From Ensifer sp. IC4062 (GTDB taxonomy: Bacteria; Pseudomonadota; Alphaproteobacteria; Rhizobiales; Rhizobiaceae), in NCBI RefSeq assembly GCF_020193575.1, contig NZ_JADYVD010000034.1:25917-89916 (forward strand): DNA of 64,000 bases, in the 5' to 3' direction. Positions 56,756-64,000 of this stretch are shown in pieces. The notes under the pieces are model-generated. The model ran no database searches and was not told the origin of the DNA. It was given only the letters and a program-made list of their open reading frames with translations. Position 1 is the stretch's first letter. Each line of letters begins with the position of its first letter. The translations under genes were made by a program, and so were the position numbers.

Positions 56756-56759
56756 CGCC

Positions 56760-57149
56760 CTACCCGGCGGTGGACACTGGGGCGCCCACTGCGCAGCCCT
56801 CGCCTCCACCGAGCAGACGTGAGCGAGTCAAAAAACGCTTCTCCCGACCATTATCGAGCGAGAACATCCCGCCCCTTCCCGGAACGACATCGATGATCAG
56901 TTGCGTGTGCTTCCAGACTTCGTACTGGCTGGCGCTGATATAGACCGGCACGCCATCGATCTCGCCAAGCCTCACATCGTTGTCGCCGATGATATAGTCT
57001 CCGGCCGGATAGCACATGGGAGACGAGCCGTCGCAGCAGCCGCCCGATTGATGAAACAGGATATGCGGATGATCGCGCCGGATTTCGCGGATGAGTTCGA
57101 TTGCCGCATCGGTCGCAAGCACCCGCGGCTCGCCATTTGGTTCCGTCAT
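56760..57149 (-). CDS. DUF779 protein, partner of aldehyde dehydrogenase
   Basis: 129 residues. The Cys-rich motif FHQSGGCCDGSSPMC and the following PAGDYIIGDNDVRLGEIDGVPVYI are typical of DUF779, whose genes almost always follow an acetaldehyde-type aldehyde dehydrogenase, as here. The Cys cluster may bind a metal; the function is unknown. ATG 57149 or 57152 follows GAGAGG. The gap to the dehydrogenase is 103 nt. Confidence 0.88.
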   Translation of the reverse strand: MTEPNGEPRVLATDAAIELIREIRRDHPHILFHQSGGCCDGSSPMCYPAGDYIIGDNDVRLGEIDGVPVYISASQYEVWKHTQLIIDVVPGRGGMFSLDNGREKRFLTRSRLLGGGEGCAVGAPVSTAG

Positions 57150-57252
57150 CATTTCCTCTCTTCCCCCCACGACCGACAGGCCCCGATGCAATATCGGGAG
57201 CCCGCCGGGAGGATCACCGGCGATCGCCGCCGGCGGCATCGAACAATGAGGA

Positions 57253-58761
57253 TCAGAAGAAGCCAAGCGCCTTCGGGCTGTAGCTCACCAGCATGTTTTT
57301 GGTCTGCTGGTAATGGTCGAGCATCATCTTGTGCGTCTCGCGGCCGATGCCGGACTGCTTGTAACCGCCGAAAGCGGCATGCGCCGGATAGGCGTGGTAG
57401 CAATTCGTCCAGACGCGGCCGGCCTGAATGGCACGGCCGAAGTGGTAGCATCGGTTGGCATCGCGGCTCCACACGCCGGCACCTAGGCCATAAAGCGTGT
57501 CGTTGGCGATCTCCAGCGCCTCGACCTCGGTCTTGAAGGTCGTCACCGAAACGACGGGTCCGAAGATCTCCTCCTGGAAGATGCGCATCTTGTTGTGGCC
57601 GCGGAACACGGTCGGCTTGACATAGTAGCCCTCGGAAAGCTCGCCTTCGAGCACGTTGCGACCACCGCCGGTGAGCACCTCGGCTCCTTCCTGCTTGCCG
57701 ATATCGATGTAGGAGAGGATCTTTTCGAGCTGCTCGCTCGACGCCTGCGCACCGATCATCGTCGCCTGGTCGAGCGGATTGCCCTGGCGGATCGCCTCGA
57801 CCCGCTTCAGCGCCCGCTCCATGAAACGGTCGTAGATGCTCTCTTGGACGAGCGCGCGGCTCGGGCAGGTGCAGACCTCGCCCTGGTTGAGCGCGAACAT
57901 CGCAAAGCCCTCAAGCGCCTTATCGAAATAGTCGTCGTCCTCGCTCAGCACATCGGCGAAGAAAATGTTCGGCGACTTGCCGCCGAGCTCGAGCGTGACG
58001 GGTATGAGGTTCTGGCTGGCATATTGCATGATCAGCCGCCCGGTCGTCGTCTCGCCGGTAAAGGCGATCTTGGCAATGCGCGGGCTGGTGGCGAGCGGCT
58101 TACCGGCTTCAAGACCGAAGCCGTTGACGATGTTCAGCACGCCCGGCGGCAGGAGGTCGGCAACGAGTTCCGCCCAGACGAGAATGGAGGCAGGTGTCTG
58201 CTCGGCCGGCTTCAGCACGACGCAGTTGCCGGCGGCGAGTGCCGGGGCCAACTTCCACGCCGCCATCAGGATCGGAAAGTTCCAGGGGATGATCTGACCG
58301 ACGACCCCGAGCGGCTCATGGAAGTGATAGGCAACCGTGTCATGGTCGATCTCGCCGATCGAGCCTTCCTGAGCGCGGATGCAAGCGGCAAAATAACGGA
58401 AATGGTCGATCGCCAGCGGAATGTCGGCAGCCATGGTCTCGCGGATCGGCTTGCCGTTGTCGAAGGTCTCCGCCCGCGCCAGAAGCTCCAGATTGGCCTC
58501 CATGCGCTCGGCGATCTTCATCAAAATGTTGGAGCGCTCCGTCGTCGACGTCCGCCCCCATTTTTCTCGCGCCGCATGCGCAGCATCAAGCGCGGCTTCG
58601 ATATCGGCGGCATCAGAACGGGCTACTTGGCAAAGCGTGCCGCCGGTGACCGGCGTCATGTTTTCGAAATAGCGGCCCGCGACCGGCTCCCGCCATTCGC
58701 CGCCAATGAAGTTTCCATATTTCTGCTTGTATGGGTTCTCGACGATCTTCTGGTGCAACAT
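57253..58761 (-). CDS. NAD-dependent aldehyde dehydrogenase (acetaldehyde/ExaC type)
   Basis: 502 residues. It has the cofactor region [27 protein letters not shown], the Glu motif LELGGKSPN, and the catalytic Cys in [11 protein letters not shown], the form seen in ExaC/AldB-type enzymes. It oxidises acetaldehyde and related short aldehydes to acids. It is transcribed toward DUF779 and away from the AcoR-like regulator that lies on the same strand upstream. Confidence 0.94.
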   Translation of the reverse strand: MLHQKIVENPYKQKYGNFIGGEWREPVAGRYFENMTPVTGGTLCQVARSDAADIEAALDAAHAAREKWGRTSTTERSNILMKIAERMEANLELLARAETFDNGKPIRETMAADIPLAIDHFRYFAACIRAQEGSIGEIDHDTVAYHFHEPLGVVGQIIPWNFPILMAAWKLAPALAAGNCVVLKPAEQTPASILVWAELVADLLPPGVLNIVNGFGLEAGKPLATSPRIAKIAFTGETTTGRLIMQYASQNLIPVTLELGGKSPNIFFADVLSEDDDYFDKALEGFAMFALNQGEVCTCPSRALVQESIYDRFMERALKRVEAIRQGNPLDQATMIGAQASSEQLEKILSYIDIGKQEGAEVLTGGGRNVLEGELSEGYYVKPTVFRGHNKMRIFQEEIFGPVVSVTTFKTEVEALEIANDTLYGLGAGVWSRDANRCYHFGRAIQAGRVWTNCYHAYPAHAAFGGYKQSGIGRETHKMMLDHYQQTKNMLVSYSPKALGFF

Positions 58762-58859
58762 GGCTTCCTCCCTTTTAACAGCAGTCCGTTGCTGTGCGAG
58801 GAAGGGTGGGGCCGAAGTTCGAACTGTGATAGAGGGCTGCGGCGCTCGACAGTGCCATC

Positions 58860-58877
58860 TGTTTCAGAATTGAGACA
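58860..58877. promoter_or_regulatory. Dyad between regulator and aldehyde dehydrogenase
   Basis: TGTTTCAGAATTGAGACA has TGTYTCA half-sites facing each other across 4 nt. It lies 98 bases before the dehydrogenase start and is a candidate binding site for the AcoR-like regulator. Confidence 0.55.
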
Positions 58878-58915
58878 GGCGGGCTCAGCGCGGTGTGCTG
58901 CGGCGCAGCAATCGC

Positions 58916-59872
58916 TCAGTTCAGCGAAAGCCGCTTCATCTTGCGATAAAGCGTGGCGCGGCTGATGCCAAGAAGGTCGGCTGCCATCGAGACATTGCCA
59001 TTCGCACGCGACAGCACGCGGCGCAGGGCCGCCCGCTCGGCGTCCGGGAGTTCCCCTCCGTCACCAGGCGGCTCCTCCTCGAGCAGATCGGAAGCGGGAA
59101 CGCCCGCGGCAATTCGCCTGTCGTCGAGACCGAGCCGTTGCCGCGCGGCGCGGGTCGCACCAAGGACGAGGTCGTCGCGGTCGACCGCAAGCAATGCCGG
59201 CCCTGCTCTGTCCGCCGGTACGAGCACGATGCGCGCCCCGGCAAAAGCTCGCCGGAAAAGATTGGCCTCGATGCGGGAGGCGGCGTCGCGCACGGCCTGG
59301 GAAAGGATCGACACCGTTGCCTCGGACGCATCGTCGCGGCAGGTGGAAATGTCGATCGCCCCCGCAAGGTGCCCCGCCCCGTCCCGGATGGGCGCCGTCG
59401 CGCAACTCAGCCCGATATTGCGGCTCAGGAAATGCTGATCACGCTGGATGACGACAGCGCGCTCGTCCGCGATGGCCGTGCCAATGCCATTCGTGCCGAC
59501 ACTCGCCTCGCTCCACACCGCTCCCGACCATAGACCGACATCGCGAAATTCGGCATCGTCTCCGCCCGCCCCGCGGCGTTCGAGCGCGACGCCCTTATCG
59601 TCGGTCAACAAAAGGCAGCAGCCGGCCTTGCCGACGACTGCGAACAGCCGATCAAGTTCTCCGACCGCCTCCGCAACCAACACACCAGAACGCTCGCACG
59701 CCTGCCGGAATTCGTTATCCGTAAGCCGCCAGGGCGAACGCACCTCTTCCGGTGCCAGTCCATGCAGCGTCATGCAGCGGCGCCACGATGCGGCGACCGG
59801 CGAGCTTACCGCTGCCGACGATTGATGCGCGATCCTGTAGACGTGTTCGGAATGATCCCTGACAGCAGGCAT
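58916..59872 (-). CDS. AcoR-like regulator: GAF plus Fis-type HTH, no AAA+ domain
   Basis: 318 residues from ATG 59872 after GGGAGCGG. The N-terminal half is like AcoR (SWRRCMTLHGLAPE, then a GAF domain with WSEASVGTNGIGTAI and ATAPIRDGAGHLAGAIDIS). The C-terminal end has the Fis-type helix-turn-helix RRVLSRANGNVSMAADLLGISRATLYRKMKRL. The AAA+ sigma-54 contact domain that normally sits between them is missing, including its GAFTGA and Walker motifs. It therefore should act at sigma-70 promoters, probably sensing an aldehyde-related ligand and controlling the downstream dehydrogenase. Confidence 0.88.
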   Translation of the reverse strand: MPAVRDHSEHVYRIAHQSSAAVSSPVAASWRRCMTLHGLAPEEVRSPWRLTDNEFRQACERSGVLVAEAVGELDRLFAVVGKAGCCLLLTDDKGVALERRGAGGDDAEFRDVGLWSGAVWSEASVGTNGIGTAIADERAVVIQRDQHFLSRNIGLSCATAPIRDGAGHLAGAIDISTCRDDASEATVSILSQAVRDAASRIEANLFRRAFAGARIVLVPADRAGPALLAVDRDDLVLGATRAARQRLGLDDRRIAAGVPASDLLEEEPPGDGGELPDAERAALRRVLSRANGNVSMAADLLGISRATLYRKMKRLSLN

Positions 59873-60125
59873 CCGCTCCCTCCCTAAAAGCGTCTTCCGG
59901 CGGCGACAGGTCTCCCGGTCCGCACCCACCGCGGCCGCCACTATAGGCATCGATTGCGCCGCCGGTCCAGCCAGACGAAGGTCGCGCCATCAAGCGCCTT
60001 CATGGATATACCGACCAAGCGGTATCGACACAGCGAACAGCGCATGTCTTTAAGGAAACATCCAATGGGATGTGCTACTAGACTGAATCACTCCCCGCCC
60101 GCCCCGCAACATCCGGTTGTCCGCC

Positions 60126-61307
60126 ATGCTTCGCGACTTTTCCCTTCAAAGCCTGTTTATGGGCCTGCTGATCGCCTTTGTCGGCTTTGCGAGCTCTTTC
60201 GCCGTCATCCTGAACGGACTTGCCGGCGTGGGCGCAACCGACGCGCAAGCCGCCTCCGGTCTGATGGCGCTATCGATTTCGATGGGGATGTGCGCAATCG
60301 TCATCAGCATCGTGACGCGGCTGCCGATCAGCATTGCGTGGTCGACCCCTGGCGCGGCATTGCTTGCAAGCTCGACCGCCGTCGAGGGCGGTTTCAATGC
60401 CGCGGTCGGCGCCTTTCTCGTTTGCGGTCTGCTGATCGTCATCGCCGGGCTTTGGAAGCCGCTCGGCAGGATGGTTTCCTCGATCCCCTCGGCCTTGGCG
60501 AACGCGATGCTTGCCGGCGTGCTCATCGGCCTCTGCTTCGCGCCGGTCAAGGCAATCGTCTTCAACCCTCTCTTCGGTCTGCCGATCATTCTCGCCTGGG
60601 CGGTGGTAGGCAGTGTCAACAAGCTCTATGCCGTGCCGGCCGCCCTCCTGGCCCTCGCCCTCGTCATCGCCTTCGGCATTGAAATGCCTGACGGCATCTT
60701 TGCAAAGCTCTCCTCGGCGCTGATCCCCCAAGCCGAATTCGTCTTCCCGGTCTTCAACACCGCCGCCTTGGTCAGCATCGCCCTGCCGCTCTTCATTGTG
60801 ACGATGGCGTCGCAGAACATTCCCGGCATCGCCGTCTTGAAGGTCAACGACTACCATCCAAATCCCGGCCCGCTCTTTGCAACGACGGGTCTCTTTTCGA
60901 TGCTGAGCGCGCCGTTCGGCGGCCACGCGGTCAATCTGGCGGCGATCACTGCTGCCATGTGCGCCGGCGTTGATTCCCACCCCGACCGCGCCCGCCGCTA
61001 CTGGTCGGCGATCAATGCCGGCATTGCCTATATCCTCTTCGGCCTGCTCGCCGGCGCCGTTACCACCTTCGTCAGTCTCGCGCCTCCGGTGCTCATCGAG
61101 GCCGTCGCGGGGCTCGCGCTTGTCGGCGCCTTCGCAAGCTCCGCCATGGCCGCCTTCAGCGAAAGTCAGACGCGCGAAGCTGCCGCCATCACCTTTCTGG
61201 TAACTGCATCGGGCGTCAGTTTCGCTGGCGTCTCCGGTGCCTTCTGGGGCCTGATCGCCGGCGGCCTCATGCTCGCGCTCGCCCGGTTTGCCAAGCGACA
61301 GGCATGA
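60126..61307 (+). CDS. BenE-family benzoate/H+ symporter-like protein
   Basis: 393 residues with about twelve membrane segments. The start MLRDFSLQSLFMGLLIAFVGFASSFAVILNGL, then STPGAALLASS and FGGHAVNLAAITAAMCAG are typical of BenE. Proteins of this family import benzoate or related aromatic acids. No aromatic catabolism genes are beside it, so the substrate is open. ATG 60126 is preferred to TTG 60117. Confidence 0.88.
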   Translation: MLRDFSLQSLFMGLLIAFVGFASSFAVILNGLAGVGATDAQAASGLMALSISMGMCAIVISIVTRLPISIAWSTPGAALLASSTAVEGGFNAAVGAFLVCGLLIVIAGLWKPLGRMVSSIPSALANAMLAGVLIGLCFAPVKAIVFNPLFGLPIILAWAVVGSVNKLYAVPAALLALALVIAFGIEMPDGIFAKLSSALIPQAEFVFPVFNTAALVSIALPLFIVTMASQNIPGIAVLKVNDYHPNPGPLFATTGLFSMLSAPFGGHAVNLAAITAAMCAGVDSHPDRARRYWSAINAGIAYILFGLLAGAVTTFVSLAPPVLIEAVAGLALVGAFASSAMAAFSESQTREAAAITFLVTASGVSFAGVSGAFWGLIAGGLMLALARFAKRQA

Positions 61308-61466
61308 ACCGCAGCGCCTCGCCTTGCATTTCCGCCCGTTCTCCGCTATGGACCGCGCGTCCGCGCAGACACCCTTGGAGGCAACGCGGATGAAGCTGCC
61401 CGTCAGCTTCAGGTTTTTCCGCTCTTTGACGGACGAACTCTCCAAATAAACCAGAAAGGTCTACCC

Positions 61467-62084
61467 ATGAGCCAGACTTACGAGCTCAAGGCCGAGACGC
61501 GCGAACGGGTTGGTAAGGGGTCCTCCCGCGAACTTCGCCGCAACGGTCTTATTCCGGCTGTCATCTATGGTGACAAGCAGCCCCCGCTTTCCATCACGCT
61601 CTCCACCAAGGAAGTGACGATGAAGATCCACGCCGGCGGTTTCATGACCACCGTCGCGATCATCGACGTCAATGGCGAGAAGATCCGCGTCCTGCCGAAG
61701 GACTATCAGCTGGATCCGGTCCGCGACTTCACCATGCACGTCGATTTCCTGCGCGTCTCGAAGGACAGCCAGGTTTCTGTTCAGGTCCCGGTTCACTTCG
61801 AAAACGAAGAGAAGTCCCCGGGTCTCAAGCGCGGTGGCGCACTGAACATCGTTCGCCATGAAGTCGAACTGAACGTCTCCGCCGACAACATTCCGGAATT
61901 TCTGACGGTCGACCTCACCGGCCTCAACATCGGCGACGCCGTCCACATCTCGGACATCAAGCTTCCGGCCGGCGCGACCCCGGTTATCACTGATCGCGAC
62001 TTCACGGTCGCTACGATCGCCGGCCGCGTGATGGAAGCCGAAGAAGCAGCAGCAGAAGAGGCTGAGGGCGAAGCAGAAGAATAA
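61467..62084 (+). CDS. rplY: Ribosomal protein bL25 (Ctc-type)
   Basis: 205 residues: the 5S-rRNA-binding L25 domain (about residues 1-95, [30 protein letters not shown]) and a C-terminal Ctc/TL5 beta domain, ending in an acidic tail EEAEGEAEE. It binds 5S rRNA in the large subunit. The ATG follows AAAGGTCTACCC. In many alphaproteobacteria pth follows; here a terminator and a GGDEF gene do. Confidence 0.96.
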   Translation: MSQTYELKAETRERVGKGSSRELRRNGLIPAVIYGDKQPPLSITLSTKEVTMKIHAGGFMTTVAIIDVNGEKIRVLPKDYQLDPVRDFTMHVDFLRVSKDSQVSVQVPVHFENEEKSPGLKRGGALNIVRHEVELNVSADNIPEFLTVDLTGLNIGDAVHISDIKLPAGATPVITDRDFTVATIAGRVMEAEEAAAEEAEGEAEE

Positions 62085-62127
62085 TCTGCGTCGCGTATCC
62101 GCCAGCCACACTTACGGTTGACAAGAC

Positions 62128-62160
62128 AAACCCGCTCCATGTCGCATGGGGCGGGTTTTT
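62128..62160 (+). terminator. rplY terminator
   Basis: AAACCCGCTCCAT and ATGGGGCGGGTTT pair into a long stem with one G-T pair, ending in TTTTT. Confidence 0.9.
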
Positions 62161-62379
62161 CATTCCGGCCAGACGTCAGGCGGTCAGGCGTTGACTTTGC
62201 CAAGCATCACCATCCGCTAATGCAAGCCCAGCGTCTCGGCTGCGCTCCCATGAAATCTCGGCGTGCAACTTCAGCAACATTTAAGGTTTTGATGATGTTC
62301 TGCCGCGGGGAGACGTCGGTGGCAGTCCAAGAGAACTAGCAATGAATAAAGTGGCAGCAACTGCCGAGGGGGGCATGCG

Positions 62380-64000
62380 ATGATGCACTCGGTAGAAAAC
62401 CGGTTTGTCGCGATCATCGGCGGCGCGATGTTTATTTTCGTCGCCCCGTTGCTCGCGCTCTTCCTGACCATATCCAGCGAACGTGTCGCACGCGAGCGCC
62501 TGCAGAATGTCGAGCTTCTGATGGAAGCAAGCGCCGAAGCACTCGGCAAGCCGATCTGGGATTTCGACCAGCAAGGCATCGACCGGATCGCCCGCTCCCT
62601 GATGAACGCCACCGATATTCGGGCCGTGGCCATTCGCGATTCGGGTGGAAATATCCTTGCTCAACTACCGAAGGGAAGCATAGGCGGCACGACCGCAGGC
62701 CGCTCGCTGAAAACTGCGATCGCCTTTGACAGCGTCGAAGGCATCAGGCAAGTCGGGACGCTTGAGGTCGTCGTCCCAACGCCCAGTATTCTCTCGCGCT
62801 TCAGCAAGGACGAATGGACCATTCTCGCCATTCTTCTTTTTGCGGTCGCGATCGTCTTTGCGGCGGCCCTCGTCGGCAATCGTTTCACCGTGATCCGCCC
62901 GCTGATGCGACTGACCGCCGCGATCGAGGCGACACGGCGACTGGGATCCCGTCACCGGGTCGACTGGACTTCGGACGACGAGATGGGCACGCTCGCCGCG
63001 AACTTCAACGAGATGCAGGATCGCCTGGAACGCGAAGAAACCGAGCTCAAGATCGCACACGACCGTGCAACCGAGACCTACAATCTCACGCCAGCCATGC
63101 TCTTCTCGCTTGACGCGGCAAACAGGCTGAGCGCCGTCAGCGATTATTGGTTGCTTGCGACGGGTTATGCCCGCGAAGAGGTCATCGGCCGCACCTTCAC
63201 AGATTTCATCGATCCGGCATGGCACGCAGCCTATCGGCTTCGCACAAAGACGACCGCGGTCGACAATGACAATATCAGCGAAGTGACGCTGCCGTTCCGC
63301 AAGGCTGACGGCGAGTTCATGACCGTCCTGATCCTGGAATCGGAAATGGCTCATGGTGGCAATCTTTCGCTATCCGTTATGACCGATGTCACGGCACTCA
63401 AGCAAGCGGAGAGCCGCAACCATGCCCAGGCGATCACCGATCACCTGACCGGTCTGCTCAATCGTCAGGGCTTCGAAAGCGCGCTCGACGACGCAATCCG
63501 CAACGCCGACGCATGCTGCATGCAGCTTGCCTGCCTGTTCATCGACCTCGACCGCTTCAAATGGATCAACGACAATTTCGGGCACGCCGCCGGCGACGCC
63601 GTTCTGCGCCAGACCGTCGAACTGATCCGCATGACGCTCGGTGCCGATGACGTGATGTCTAGGCTCGGCGGCGACGAGTTCGCCATTCTTGTTGCCGCAA
63701 CGGATGTCGCCGTTCTCGCCACCGAGATCGCCGAGCGCATCTGCGCGACACTGCGCGAGCCGATGCCGATTGCCGGCAACGAGCTGTCGGTCAGTGCGAG
63801 TGTCGGAGTTTCGGTCTACCCCACGCATGCGGCAAGCGCCTCAGACCTTCTCTTGAAGGCGGACATGGCGATGTATACGCGCAAGCGCGACGGCAAGAAC
63901 GGTGTGCGGATTTTCGACGCGAGCATGCTCGACACCGCGCGCGAGCGCCACGAAATCGAGCAATGCATTGAAACCGGCCTGAAAGAGGATTGGTTCGAGG
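62380..64000 (+). CDS. Membrane GGDEF (probably GGDEF-EAL) signalling protein, 3' partial
   Basis: 540 codons are in the window and the frame runs off the right end. Order: membrane segment (about residues 10-30), periplasmic sensor of about 115 residues, second membrane segment (about 147-167), HAMP, a PAS domain from about residue 228 (YNLTPAMLFSLDAANRLSAVSDYWLLATGY), then GGDEF with the active-site RLGGDEFAIL and FIDLDRFKWINDNFGH. The final residues in view (RERHEIEQCIETGLKEDWFE) are the usual entry to an EAL domain. It would make and/or break c-di-GMP. The ATG at 62380 follows GAGGGGGG. Confidence 0.9.
   Translation, partial: MMHSVENRFVAIIGGAMFIFVAPLLALFLTISSERVARERLQNVELLMEASAEALGKPIWDFDQQGIDRIARSLMNATDIRAVAIRDSGGNILAQLPKGSIGGTTAGRSLKTAIAFDSVEGIRQVGTLEVVVPTPSILSRFSKDEWTILAILLFAVAIVFAAALVGNRFTVIRPLMRLTAAIEATRRLGSRHRVDWTSDDEMGTLAANFNEMQDRLEREETELKIAHDRATETYNLTPAMLFSLDAANRLSAVSDYWLLATGYAREEVIGRTFTDFIDPAWHAAYRLRTKTTAVDNDNISEVTLPFRKADGEFMTVLILESEMAHGGNLSLSVMTDVTALKQAESRNHAQAITDHLTGLLNRQGFESALDDAIRNADACCMQLACLFIDLDRFKWINDNFGHAAGDAVLRQTVELIRMTLGADDVMSRLGGDEFAILVAATDVAVLATEIAERICATLREPMPIAGNELSVSASVGVSVYPTHAASASDLLLKADMAMYTRKRDGKNGVRIFDASMLDTARERHEIEQCIETGLKEDWFE

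Noticed and set aside
58840..58857. Possible sigma-54 promoter (TGGCAC with downstream GC) before the aldehyde dehydrogenase
   Set aside because: The spacing between GG and GC is 9 or 11 nt, not 10, and the adjacent regulator lacks the AAA+ domain.

Overview
The window looks like a chromosomal stretch of an alphaproteobacterium of the Sinorhizobium/Ensifer type. I base this on GC-rich DNA, rhizobial gene sets (aatA, petP-petR, BA14K, DUF1236 and DUF3052 proteins), a family of rhizobial intergenic palindromic elements, and a hemerythrin-tailed P1B-5 ATPase of the Nia type. No rRNA, tRNA, CRISPR array or complete insertion sequence was seen.

Region 1 (about 1-17.7 kb) is a micro-oxic stress block. 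It holds an acyl-CoA synthetase/acetyltransferase (5' end outside the window), two tandem universal stress proteins, a flavin split-barrel protein, a triple-BON protein, a type II P-type ATPase, a phosphotransferase/kinase fusion, a frameshifted DUF4010 membrane protein, a DUF1275 protein, the Nia-like metal ATPase, an alpha/beta hydrolase, a quinone-reductase-like flavoprotein, and a small operon with cytochrome c and a split YeeE/YedE sulfur transporter. Seven FNR/FixK-type boxes precede these units. Where a -10 element can be proposed, it lies 35-36 nt from the box start, which is class II geometry. The block reads as one regulon for low oxygen, as in nodules or micro-oxic soil.

Region 2 (17.7-21.4 kb) is a patch of accessory DNA. 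It has an IS3-family remnant, then a divergent module of an XRE regulator facing a two-gene operon of a small protein and a soluble FtsH-like AAA+/M41 protease, with twin GACGC-N5-GCGTC operators between them. It ends inside a recQ gene, of which only the N-terminal third remains. This looks like an island boundary.

Region 3 (21.4-64 kb) is mostly core chromosome: dnaG, yqeY, carA, a LysR/SDR/imine-reductase-like cluster, aatA, a class GN sortase with its VIT/VWA substrate, a PQQ sugar dehydrogenase, an EamA transporter, cold-shock and BA14K proteins, ilvE, petP-petR with a sensor kinase, the csaA/phosphatase and proC/YbjN pairs, ubiK/lgt/midA-like, pgeF/M24 protein, prs, an aldehyde-metabolism group (AKR, LysR, DUF779, aldehyde dehydrogenase, AcoR-like regulator without AAA+ domain), BenE, rplY, and a GGDEF protein running off the right edge. 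The intergenic palindromic elements occur only to the right of about 22 kb, which supports a different origin for the left third.
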